Shown here in pieces: positions 1-5,516 of a DNA stretch of 7,659 bases. The stretch's first letter is position 1. The number at the start of each line of letters is the position of its first letter. Position numbers and translations under genes: made by a program. The stretch lies in assembly GCA_964564905.1 (NCBI GenBank), contig CAZMCI010000046.1:1-7659 (forward strand), read 5' to 3'. The DNA is from B75-G9 sp964564905 (GTDB taxonomy: Archaea; Hadarchaeota; Hadarchaeia; Hadarchaeales; Hadarchaeaceae). Under the pieces are notes generated by a model, which ran no database searches, had not been told where the DNA came from, and saw only the letters and a program-made list of their open reading frames with translations.

Positions 1-618
1 GATGCCCAGCACGCACTGCGTCGGACGATGGAGATGTTTACCAGCAGCACCCGTTTCATTTTGGATTGCAATTTCAGTAGCCGCATCATTGAGCCGATCC
101 AGTCCCGGTGTGCGGTTTTCAGGTTCAGGCGCTTATCGGATAAGGAGATAGAACACATGCTTAAACGAATTGCACGAGGAGAAAAGCTCACGCTGACCCC
201 GGACGCGATCAAGGCCATCACATACCTCAGCGAGGGAGATATGCGACGTGCGATCAATATTCTTCAGGCGGCTGCAACGCTGAAGAAAAAAGTGGATGAA
301 AAGATAGTTTATGAGGTAAGCGCTACCGCAAGACCCGAGGAGGTCAGATCAATGCTGGAGCTATCTCTATCTGGAAAATTTGAGGAAGCCAGAAAAAAGT
401 TGCATGAATTGCTTATCGACAGGGGGCTCTCTGGAGAGGACATCCTGGACCAAATTCACAGGGAGATATTCAATCTTCAGATACCTGAGCTCGCCAAGGT
501 CAAACTAGTGGACAGGGTCGGGGAGTTTTCTTTCAGGATAACCCAAGGAGCAAACGAACGGATACAGCTGGAAGCCATGCTTGCACATTTTGGTCTTCTC
601 GGCAGCTCCAAATCTTAA
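1..618 (+). CDS. rfcS: Replication factor C small subunit, C-terminal 205 residues (5' end outside window)
   Basis: Clamp-loader small subunit of the AAA+ family. With the large subunit it opens and loads the PCNA sliding clamp at primer-template junctions. The reading frame is open from base 1 and begins DAQHALRRTMEMF, the stretch that follows Walker B in archaeal RfcS, so the P-loop and DEAD box lie just outside the left edge. Visible are sensor 1 (FILDCN, local residues 19-24), the SRC arginine-finger motif (35-37), and sensor 2 (GDMRRAIN, 79-86). After these comes the helical collar domain that holds the pentamer together. About 115-120 N-terminal residues are missing, judging from the usual length of about 320. 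No intein is present in the visible part, although archaeal rfc genes often carry one. The TAA stop lies in a TTAA shared with the stop of the convergent otsB gene. Identification is firm. Confidence 0.95.
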   Translation, partial: DAQHALRRTMEMFTSSTRFILDCNFSSRIIEPIQSRCAVFRFRRLSDKEIEHMLKRIARGEKLTLTPDAIKAITYLSEGDMRRAINILQAAATLKKKVDEKIVYEVSATARPEEVRSMLELSLSGKFEEARKKLHELLIDRGLSGEDILDQIHREIFNLQIPELAKVKLVDRVGEFSFRITQGANERIQLEAMLAHFGLLGSSKS

Positions 619-1394
619 TCTACCATCTGTGCCATTTTGCCCAAAAATGCTTTAACCTCACCGACGTTTCTTAAAAAAAATTTGGCTTGGGAACCCTTCG
701 GTCTAGGAGAAACTACAACTGTTATTCCTCTATCCTTCAGAGCAGAGAAAGCATCCTCGTCTGTCTGGTCGTCCCCCACGTAAACCGGAATGAGTTTCTT
801 CTTCGGATCGATAACACTCAGGATCCAAAGTGCTGCTTTTCCCTTGTCCCAGTTCAAATTGGGCCGGATCTCAAAGACTTTCTTGCCTTCGGTAACCCGC
901 ACCTTGCCGGAGGCCACATAAGGACTGATCACGTCCCAGAAAATTTTTTTAAATTTCTTAACCTTGTCCCTCTCAAGCAACCTGTAATGAACGCTTGCCG
1001 TCAGACCCTTATTCTCCAATACCACACCTTTCATTTTTCTCACTTTCTCCTGCAGTTTTCTACAGATATCTGAGATTATTGGGCGGGTACGTTTCGCCTC
1101 TGATTTAATGACCTTCACACTTGGGCCATTTATTTCGAATCCATGGTTTCCCACGTAGTATATGCTCTTAAGCCGCACAAGTTGTTTCACCGAATTTAGA
1201 TCCCTTCCGCTTATTATCACTAGCTTGAATTTTCCAGTGAGGGCTCTGAGCAACTTTCTGGTGTCATCAGGTAAAATCGCAAGTTCTGGTCTTCTAGCTA
1301 TCGGAACTATGGTACCATCATAATCCAGAAACAGTACAGCCCCTGTACGTAAATCTCTTTGAAACTTGTGGAGTTGACCCAGGAGATGTTTCAT
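615..1394 (-). CDS. otsB: Trehalose-6-phosphate phosphatase (HAD superfamily, OtsB type)
   Basis: Predicted to hydrolyse trehalose-6-phosphate to trehalose and phosphate in the cytoplasm. The 259-residue protein has the full HAD type IIB set. The nucleophile and acid/base aspartates are in LDYDGT (D24, D26). Motif II is ISGR (61-64), followed by VGNHG (81-85). The conserved lysine is in NWDKG (181-185), and the Mg2+-binding motif is VGDDQTDEDAF (206-216). Length is normal for a free-standing OtsB; there is no fused GT20 synthase domain. The ATG at 1394 is preceded by a weak SD-like AGGGGT and by a TATA-like stretch 29-38 bp upstream. The gene is divergent from treT and overlaps the end of rfcS by 4 bp. 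Regulation through the palindrome at 1454-1467 is possible. A related sugar phosphatase such as glucosyl- or mannosylglycerate phosphatase is the main alternative, but the treT neighbour favours trehalose. Confidence 0.87.
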   Translation of the reverse strand: MKHLLGQLHKFQRDLRTGAVLFLDYDGTIVPIARRPELAILPDDTRKLLRALTGKFKLVIISGRDLNSVKQLVRLKSIYYVGNHGFEINGPSVKVIKSEAKRTRPIISDICRKLQEKVRKMKGVVLENKGLTASVHYRLLERDKVKKFKKIFWDVISPYVASGKVRVTEGKKVFEIRPNLNWDKGKAALWILSVIDPKKKLIPVYVGDDQTDEDAFSALKDRGITVVVSPRPKGSQAKFFLRNVGEVKAFLGKMAQMVD

Positions 1395-1422
1395 GTATTA
1401 CCCCTGATACAAACTACGCGCC

Positions 1423-1432
1423 ATAAACTAAA
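1423..1432 (-). promoter_or_regulatory. Candidate TATA box for otsB
   Basis: On the minus strand this reads TTTAGTTTAT and ends 29 bp before the otsB ATG. With the usual archaeal spacing of about 27 bp from box centre to start site, transcription would begin near 1400, giving a leader of only a few bases. The match to consensus is moderate. Confidence 0.35.
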
Positions 1433-1453
1433 GCTTACTCTCGACAAGGGTCA

Positions 1454-1467
1454 AGATGATATCATCT
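1454..1467. promoter_or_regulatory. Perfect 14-bp palindrome upstream of otsB, candidate regulator site
   Basis: AGATGATATCATCT is its own reverse complement over all 14 bases. It lies about 22 bp upstream of the candidate otsB TATA box, where an activator or repressor dimer could sit. The 12-bp core GATGATATCATC recurs exactly at 3168-3179 inside mscS. Regulatory function is inferred from symmetry and position only. Confidence 0.4.
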
Positions 1468-1609
1468 AAATCAGCTTGTTCAGATCCGAATTTTTCGACA
1501 ACCGTATAAGGTGAACTGCCCCCAGCTTTTGCAGGGAGCTTCCTGCTTCACCGACGGGACTTCTTTGTATCATTTTTGATGGATAGAAACCGGACCTGTA
1601 TGATAGCAT
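1466..1609 (-). CDS. Possible small ORF of 47 codons overlapping the IS-end relic
   Basis: The minus strand has an open frame starting MLSYRSGFYPSKM and ending at TAG in the palindrome. GGAGG lies 8 bp before the ATG at 1609, and TATATAAA (1643-1650 read in reverse) is about 40 bp upstream, so the signals for a small gene are formally present. An alternative in-frame ATG is at 1624. I recognise no domain, membrane segment or known family. The frame runs straight through the IS-end-like sequence (PVGEAGSS arises from GTGAAGCAGGAAGC out of frame), so it is more likely a by-product of the relic than a real protein. Confidence 0.15.
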   Translation of the reverse strand: MLSYRSGFYPSKMIQRSPVGEAGSSLQKLGAVHLIRLSKNSDLNKLI

Positions 1610-1610
1610 C
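1511..1610 (-). mobile_element. Probable IS200/IS605-family right-end relic (tnpB 3' tip / omega-RNA scaffold-like)
   Basis: On the minus strand the run GGTGAAGCAGGAAGCTCC (1535-1552) is followed by a TGCAAAAGCT spacer, GGGGGC, and AGTTCAC ending at 1511. This order (GTGAAGCAGGAAGC, a G/C hairpin, then TTCAC) resembles the 3' end of tnpB and the right terminus of IS200/IS605 elements as I recall them, where the omega RNA scaffold ends and the guide begins. One frame reads VPSVKQEAPC, like the KQEAP tail of many TnpB proteins. Upstream of it that frame reads TGPVSIHQK and then a stop, so any coding is broken. GGTGAA (1510-1515) can pair with TTCACC (1547-1552) around an inner GCAGG/CCTGC stem. 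No RuvC region, transposase or left end is present, so it would be a solo end or decayed remnant. The match is from memory, not from a search. Confidence 0.45.
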
Positions 1611-1642
1611 GGCTCATCCTCCATGTATTTAGCTAGAGGTTC

Positions 1643-1650
1643 TTTATATA
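1643..1650 (+). promoter_or_regulatory. Canonical archaeal TATA word TTTATATA
   Basis: This is an exact match to the archaeal TTTAWATA consensus. In the plus direction it predicts a start near 1673, which would give treT a leader of about 65 nt containing the hairpin at 1669-1688. Read in reverse (TATATAAA), it could instead drive a leftward transcript starting near 1620 through the IS-end relic. The sequence does not decide the direction. Confidence 0.4.
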
Positions 1651-1668
1651 GAAAAAACTCGCCTCTCC

Positions 1669-1688
1669 GCCCCCTCCATTAAGGGGGC
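1669..1688 (+). repeat. G/C-rich inverted repeat upstream of treT
   Basis: GCCCCCT (1669-1675) and AGGGGGC (1682-1688) form a perfect 7-bp inverted repeat around a 6-base loop. A partly overlapping second pair, CCGCC (1667-1671) and GGCGG (1694-1698), allows an alternative fold. The repeat lies about 50 bp before the treT start, between two possible TATA boxes. It could be an operator, a leader RNA hairpin, or a second IS right-end hairpin: on the minus strand it follows CAAGAAGCCC. Confidence 0.5.
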
Positions 1689-1703
1689 TTCTTGGCGGTA
1701 AAG

Positions 1704-1719
1704 TTAAATCTTAAAAAAT
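1704..1719 (+). promoter_or_regulatory. Candidate proximal TATA region for treT
   Basis: The A/T stretch TTAAATCTTAAAAAAT lies 20-35 bp before the ATG at 1739. Its position predicts a transcript starting close to the start codon, like the arrangement seen before otsB, the second GT and topA. It is a less exact TATA match than the word at 1643-1650, so which one is used is open. Confidence 0.35.
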
Positions 1720-1738
1720 TGAGTTAGTGGGGAGCAGG

Positions 1739-2941
1739 ATGTTGAGAACTCTAACAGACTACAGGGGAATAATCGGGGACGACAAAATTTCGGAAATATA
1801 TCAAAAAAGTAGAAAACTTTACAAAAAGCATATCTTGCACATTAATTCAACAGCCTATGGCGGCGGAGTAGCCGAAATGCTCCAGAGTATCATACCCCTT
1901 TTTAACAGCATCGGGATTTACGTTGGGTGGCGAACACTTATCGGAAATCCAGATTTTTTCAGGGTGACAAAAAAATTTCATAACGCATTGCATGGGGATA
2001 ATATCGCCTTAACGCGGAAAAAAATAAAAATTTATGAGGAGACGAATGCCATTTTTTCTAGATTTACCCATATCGACCATGATCTGGTGGTGATTCACGA
2101 TCCCCAGCCACTTCCGTTGATAAAGTTCTACAGGAAGAGACAACCGTGGATATGGAGATGTCATATAGATCTCTCCAAACCGAATCGAATGTTGTGGAAT
2201 TATCTCAAGGATTTCATTTTGCGCTATGATACTGTAATTTACCAAATGGAAGAATTTTCTGCCCAGGGAATCCCGGGAGATTACCGGGTAATAAAGCCAT
2301 CTATCGATCCGCTATCTATGAAAAATATGCCCATATCAAGAGGTACCATCAGCAAATACCTTAAAAAAGCGGGAGTGGACACCAAACGACCAATCATCTC
2401 CCAAATCTCCCGCTTTGACAAATGGAAGGACCAACTGGGAGTCTTGAAAGTCTTCGAGAGGGTGAGAAAGGAAATGGATTGTCAACTTCTTTTGGTGGGG
2501 GACATAGCGTGGGACGATCCAGAGGGACAAGAGAATTACGAGCAAATTTATGCAAAAGTGAGAAACAAGAAAGATGTGCGGCTGATAATGGGTGCACATG
2601 ACATCATGGTGAACGCTATCCAGAGGGCCTCTGATGTGGTGTTACAAAAATCAATAAGGGAAGGCTTTGGGTTGAGCGTTTCGGAAGCACTCTGGAAGGA
2701 AACACCCGTCGTGGCCTCAAAAGTAGGTGGAATATCAGCGCAGGTGATAGATGGTGAGACAGGATACCTTGTAAAGCCTCACGATTACGACGGCGCAGCA
2801 AAGAAGATCATGGATCTTCTCAGCAGCAGAACCCTGAGGGAGAAAATGGGGGAAAAGGGAAAACGGCATGTGAAAGAGAACTTTCTCATCACCCGCCACA
2901 TAGAGGATTGGATCGATCTCTGGGTGGAAATGCTCTCATAG
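1739..2941 (+). CDS. treT: Trehalose synthase, TreT-type GT4 glycosyltransferase
   Basis: Likely a retaining GT4 (GT-B fold) enzyme that joins NDP-glucose and glucose into trehalose, as Thermococcus and Pyrococcus TreT do. The neighbouring phosphatase raises the option that glucose-6-phosphate is the acceptor. Numbered from the ATG at 1739 (400 aa), landmarks are HINSTAYGGGVAEML (34-48, acceptor/NDP loop), GWR and VTKKFHNALHG (63-65, 76-86), VIHDPQPLPL (118-127), RCHIDLSKPN (140-149), ISRFDKWKD with R225 and K230 for the nucleotide-sugar phosphates, and the E-x7-E pair in REGFGLSVSEA (E308, E316). Length is typical of TreT. An in-frame GTG at 1727 would add four residues. I prefer the ATG because GGAG lies 4 bp before it and the GTG has no SD site. 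It is divergent from otsB and 91 bp ahead of mscS on the same strand. Confidence 0.85.
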   Translation: MLRTLTDYRGIIGDDKISEIYQKSRKLYKKHILHINSTAYGGGVAEMLQSIIPLFNSIGIYVGWRTLIGNPDFFRVTKKFHNALHGDNIALTRKKIKIYEETNAIFSRFTHIDHDLVVIHDPQPLPLIKFYRKRQPWIWRCHIDLSKPNRMLWNYLKDFILRYDTVIYQMEEFSAQGIPGDYRVIKPSIDPLSMKNMPISRGTISKYLKKAGVDTKRPIISQISRFDKWKDQLGVLKVFERVRKEMDCQLLLVGDIAWDDPEGQENYEQIYAKVRNKKDVRLIMGAHDIMVNAIQRASDVVLQKSIREGFGLSVSEALWKETPVVASKVGGISAQVIDGETGYLVKPHDYDGAAKKIMDLLSSRTLREKMGEKGKRHVKENFLITRHIEDWIDLWVEMLS

Positions 2942-2995
2942 AGCCCCTACTCCATTTGAATTGGTCTGCGGTGCCTAGGTCTACTTTGATAAGTG

Positions 2996-3002
2996 TTTTA
3001 AA
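2996..3002 (+). promoter_or_regulatory. Candidate TATA box for mscS
   Basis: TTTTAAA is centred 34 bp before the mscS ATG and predicts a start near 3025, giving a very short leader. It suggests mscS has its own promoter rather than depending only on read-through from treT. Confidence 0.35.
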
Positions 3003-3010
3003 CGGTTTCA

Positions 3011-3030
3011 TCGTCTCATATATGGGACGA
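3011..3030. promoter_or_regulatory. Near-perfect 20-bp palindrome just before mscS
   Basis: TCGTCTCATATATGGGACGA pairs with itself in 9 of 10 positions; only T3016/G3025 breaks the symmetry. It ends 2 bp before the ATG and spans the predicted transcription start, where a bound dimer would block initiation. The function is inferred. Part of it could simply be a chance A/T core. Confidence 0.4.
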
Positions 3031-3032
3031 AA

Positions 3033-4079
3033 ATGACCATCGCGGAATTATGGCAGTTTTTATGGCCCGTTCTGGTGTTGATAGGCTTCATGGTCGTCGG
3101 ATATGTGTTGAGAATCACTCTGTCTGTATACGTCACCAAGCTAACGCAAAAAACTAAGACGAAAGTTGATGATATCATCCTCGAGGCGATCAAAACACCG
3201 ATCGTCGTGATATTTCTCATTATTGGTATAAACTTCGCATTGTCGGAAGCAGCCAAAATTCCACAACTCGCCCAGAGCCTATCACTGCTCCTGCAGTATC
3301 TTCCGCTGATAAGTTCTGTGTTGGTCACACTGATAGGAGCGGTAGCCACAGGCAGGATAGTAACTGGAATATTGAGATATTATGGTATAACCCATCCTAG
3401 CCTGAAATCACTTGTTCCGTTTTTCTCCAAACTTACCAACATACTCGTATATTTTGTGGCCTTCATACTCATCCTCAATGCTCTTGGTATAAACGTGACC
3501 GCGCTTGTGGCTGGATTGGGCATCGGTGGAATCGCCATAGCTTTTGCGCTTCAGGAAACGCTGTCGCAACTTTTCGCAGGGATGTACATAATGACCGACA
3601 GGCCAGTGAGGGAAGGAGACTACATCGAACTGGAATCCGGACAGAAAGGGTACGTTGAAAAAATAGGATGGCGGAGCACGAGAATTAGAGAGCTGCCAAA
3701 CAACATCATAGTGGTCCCGAACTCAAAACTAGCAGGTGCGATAGTCACAAACTACTACCTCCCAGAGCCAGAAATGGCCTGTTTGGTTCAGGTCGGGGTA
3801 AGTTACGACAGCGACCTTGAGAAGGTCGAGAGAGTAACCATAGAGGTTGGAAGACAAGTGTTGAAAAAGGTGACGGGAGGGGTCCCGGAATTTGACCCGT
3901 TCATCCGCTACCACACGTTCAGCGATTTCAGCATAAACTTCACTGTTATCCTAAGGGTCAAAGAATTCGTGGATAAGTATCTGATCACCCATGAGTTCAT
4001 CAAAGAACTGCACAAGCGGTACAAGCAAGAGGGGATAGAGATCCCGTTCCCGATAAGAACCGTATACATGCGAAAGTAA
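3033..4079 (+). CDS. mscS: Small-conductance mechanosensitive ion channel (MscS family)
   Basis: Membrane tension-gated channel that vents ions and small solutes when external osmolarity falls. The 348-residue protein has about five hydrophobic segments: roughly 9-30, 54-71, 91-113, 129-150, and the pore helix 153-187. The pore helix is rich in Gly and Ala (ALVAGLGIGGIAIAFALQE), as in MscS TM3. Next come the beta domain with the family signature PNSKLAGAIVTN (229-240) and a C-terminal alpha/beta domain ending in IPFPIRTVYM. Length is close to the Escherichia coli MscS size plus extra N-terminal helices. The N-terminal charged linker KTKVDDIIL (42-50) is typical of archaeal members. There is no clear SD site before the ATG. 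Placement after treT fits a role in releasing solute, possibly trehalose, on down-shock; transport of trehalose itself is inference. Confidence 0.93.
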   Translation: MTIAELWQFLWPVLVLIGFMVVGYVLRITLSVYVTKLTQKTKTKVDDIILEAIKTPIVVIFLIIGINFALSEAAKIPQLAQSLSLLLQYLPLISSVLVTLIGAVATGRIVTGILRYYGITHPSLKSLVPFFSKLTNILVYFVAFILILNALGINVTALVAGLGIGGIAIAFALQETLSQLFAGMYIMTDRPVREGDYIELESGQKGYVEKIGWRSTRIRELPNNIIVVPNSKLAGAIVTNYYLPEPEMACLVQVGVSYDSDLEKVERVTIEVGRQVLKKVTGGVPEFDPFIRYHTFSDFSINFTVILRVKEFVDKYLITHEFIKELHKRYKQEGIEIPFPIRTVYMRK

Positions 4080-4084
4080 AGTCA

Positions 4085-4104
4085 AAAAGGGGCTATCCTC
4101 TTTT
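4085..4104. terminator. Bidirectional terminator-like hairpin between convergent mscS and GT genes
   Basis: AAAAGGGG (4085-4092), loop CTAT, and CCTCTTTT (4097-4104) form an 8-bp stem with one G-U pair in the plus-strand RNA. T runs lie on the 3' side for both strands: TTTT after mscS, and TTTTT on the minus strand after the GT stop. It sits 5 bp past the mscS stop and overlaps the GT stop at 4093-4095. Archaeal termination relies chiefly on T tracts, so the stem may be secondary. Confidence 0.45.
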
Positions 4105-5463
4105 AAACTCATTTATTATTTCGTTGAAAATTTTTGAGATTTTTTTGACCCCCTCCTCCAGAGAAAGCACTTTTCCTATTTCCTTCCCCCGCTCTCCAAT
4201 TCTGGCTGCCACTTCTGAATCCCCGAGGACTATACTCAATTTATTTGAGAGCTCTTTCACGTCGCCAGGCCCAAACGTGTAACCGTTTGTACCCTCTATA
4301 ATCATCTCCGAGGACCCAGCCCCTCTGCTCACCACCACCGGTTTTTTGTACACCCAAGCCTCCCCAACCACCAGACCAAATCCCTCTTTTATAGAGGGCA
4401 GGACCAGGACCTCAGCCCGTTTATAAGCGGCCCTGAGAAGTTCATCCGGCAGATATCCCGTAAATACCACATGTTTTTCAATACCAAGTTCCTTTACCAT
4501 CGCCTGCAATTGCTGCCGCCAACTACTAGCTTTTGGGTGTGACAATCCTCCTATCCTGCTTCCAGAAAAGCTTCCGTTTCCAACCAGAACCAGCTTTAGG
4601 TTGGGGAACTCCCTTATGAGCTTGGGCATCGCCTTTATTGCCGAGTCCTGCCCCTTTATTCTGTCCATCCTGCCTACTATGAGTATTATCCTATCCTCGG
4701 CACCGATATTGAAAGCTGAACAGAATCTCTCCATATCAGAACTCTTTGGCTCGACCCACAGTTCATCGTTAATGCAGGGGTACATCTGATATGCCTTTCC
4801 ACGATAGCCTGCCCTGATCAGACCTTCCAAATCCCTCCTGCAACTCACAACGACGGCGTCAAAAGATTCCATACATCTGACGATGAAATTTCTCATGTAT
4901 GGATCCACTCTAGATAGATCTAGCGGAATGTGCCATCTGAACAATGTCGGCGCTGACAAGCCCAACATATTCCCGACTTGAAGTTGCTGAAAATCGTGGA
5001 TGTAAAAGATATCTATTGGAGAGAGCTCAAACATCTTGGTGGCACAAAGCCAATTGTATTTGGCGTAAGCGGCGAAATCGCTTGGACTGATTTTATGCCG
5101 TTCTATGTCGTGAATTTCCTCCCATATCCTCTCTTTCATGTGTGTGTACGCCTGAACCTCGTGCGGCGCAAGTGAAATGTTATATACTCGAATCTTTCCC
5201 GCCACAACTCGCTCCGGACCAACCGGATTTAAAGAAACCCAATATGCATTATCCACCATGTTTTTTCTGATCATACGCTCCATCGAGGGGTAAACGATCT
5301 TCGGAACACCACCGGGGTTTATCTCATAATCCTCTCCCTCGATAAGCATGTCCAGCGGTAAGGGATCTGGAAGATCGCCGTATTTTTCGAGCAACTCAGC
5401 GTACTGCAGTTTAAATCGAATTAGTGGAGTTTGAGAGTTTATACACAAGTTTAGACCCGTCAT
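4093..5463 (-). CDS. GT4-family glycosyltransferase, TreT-like, probable partner in trehalose metabolism
   Basis: A 456-residue GT-B enzyme of family GT4. Visible landmarks are an N-terminal Gly-Gly loop (NPGGVPKIVYP, 49-59), IHDFQQLQVGN (155-165), RWHIPLDLSR (176-185), the donor-phosphate site VGRMDRIKGQD (263-273, R265 and K270), a VGNG turn (294-297), and E-x7-E in KEGFGLVVGEAW (E360, E368). HD-x-Q followed by R-x-H-I-x-LS parallels the neighbouring TreT (HDPQ, RCHIDLS), so the two are probably distant paralogues. Residues 296-316 insert a Ser/Gly-rich loop of unknown role. There is no signal peptide or membrane segment, so it is cytosolic. The ATG at 5463 has no SD site but has a TATA-like box about 27 bp upstream, fitting a leaderless mRNA. 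It may make a trehalose-related glycoside or act as an accessory subunit, as the GT of the Thermoproteus tenax trehalose operon does. The exact substrate cannot be read from sequence. Confidence 0.85.
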   Translation of the reverse strand: MTGLNLCINSQTPLIRFKLQYAELLEKYGDLPDPLPLDMLIEGEDYEINPGGVPKIVYPSMERMIRKNMVDNAYWVSLNPVGPERVVAGKIRVYNISLAPHEVQAYTHMKERIWEEIHDIERHKISPSDFAAYAKYNWLCATKMFELSPIDIFYIHDFQQLQVGNMLGLSAPTLFRWHIPLDLSRVDPYMRNFIVRCMESFDAVVVSCRRDLEGLIRAGYRGKAYQMYPCINDELWVEPKSSDMERFCSAFNIGAEDRIILIVGRMDRIKGQDSAIKAMPKLIREFPNLKLVLVGNGSFSGSRIGGLSHPKASSWRQQLQAMVKELGIEKHVVFTGYLPDELLRAAYKRAEVLVLPSIKEGFGLVVGEAWVYKKPVVVSRGAGSSEMIIEGTNGYTFGPGDVKELSNKLSIVLGDSEVAARIGERGKEIGKVLSLEEGVKKISKIFNEIINEFKRG

Positions 5464-5486
5464 CGTTGTATTATTTCACTTTCTTT

Positions 5487-5494
5487 GATAAAAA
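5487..5494 (-). promoter_or_regulatory. Candidate TATA box for the second GT gene
   Basis: The minus strand reads TTTTTATC, centred about 27 bp before the ATG at 5463, so transcription would start at or next to the start codon. It argues for an independent promoter although the gene lies only 53 bp after topA on the same strand. Confidence 0.4.
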
Positions 5495-5496
5495 GC

Positions 5497-5507
5497 CAGA
5501 CTGTCTG
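5497..5507. promoter_or_regulatory. 11-bp palindrome between topA stop and GT promoter
   Basis: CAGAC-T-GTCTG is symmetric about one base and lies between the topA stop (5517-5519) and the TTTTTATC box. On the minus strand it is followed by GCTTTTT, so it could end topA transcription, serve as a regulator site next to the BRE of the GT promoter, or both. Confidence 0.35.
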
Positions 5508-5516
5508 AACAAGAGT

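Larger units (their letters stand above)
1395..1738. other. 344-bp otsB-treT divergent intergenic region
   Basis: No convincing long gene lies here. From left to right it holds a TATA-like box for otsB (1423-1432), a perfect palindrome (1454-1467), a probable IS200/IS605 right-end relic on the minus strand (about 1511-1610), a canonical TATA word TTTATATA (1643-1650), a G/C-rich hairpin (1669-1688), and an A/T-rich box (about 1704-1719) just before treT. For two divergent genes with apparently short leaders this is a long spacer, which suggests that the relic expanded it. The parts are described separately. Confidence 0.7.

Noticed and set aside
672..682. Run of eight A on the plus strand (T tract on the minus strand) near the otsB 3' end as a terminator
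   Set aside because: It lies inside otsB and encodes the conserved-looking KFFLRN stretch; no stem precedes it.
687..1073. 128-codon plus-strand frame opposite otsB
   Set aside because: Antisense to a gene with a complete HAD motif set; no family features.
1499..1509. Match of the would-be guide next to the IS-end relic (ACCGTATA) with bases near the mscS 3' end (about 4060)
   Set aside because: Only eight bases agree, which is expected by chance and too short for a guide target.
1727..1738. GTG at 1727 as the treT start
   Set aside because: It lacks an SD site and may lie upstream of the transcription start predicted from the proximal TATA region; the ATG at 1739 has GGAG 4 bp before it. 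The two differ by only four residues.
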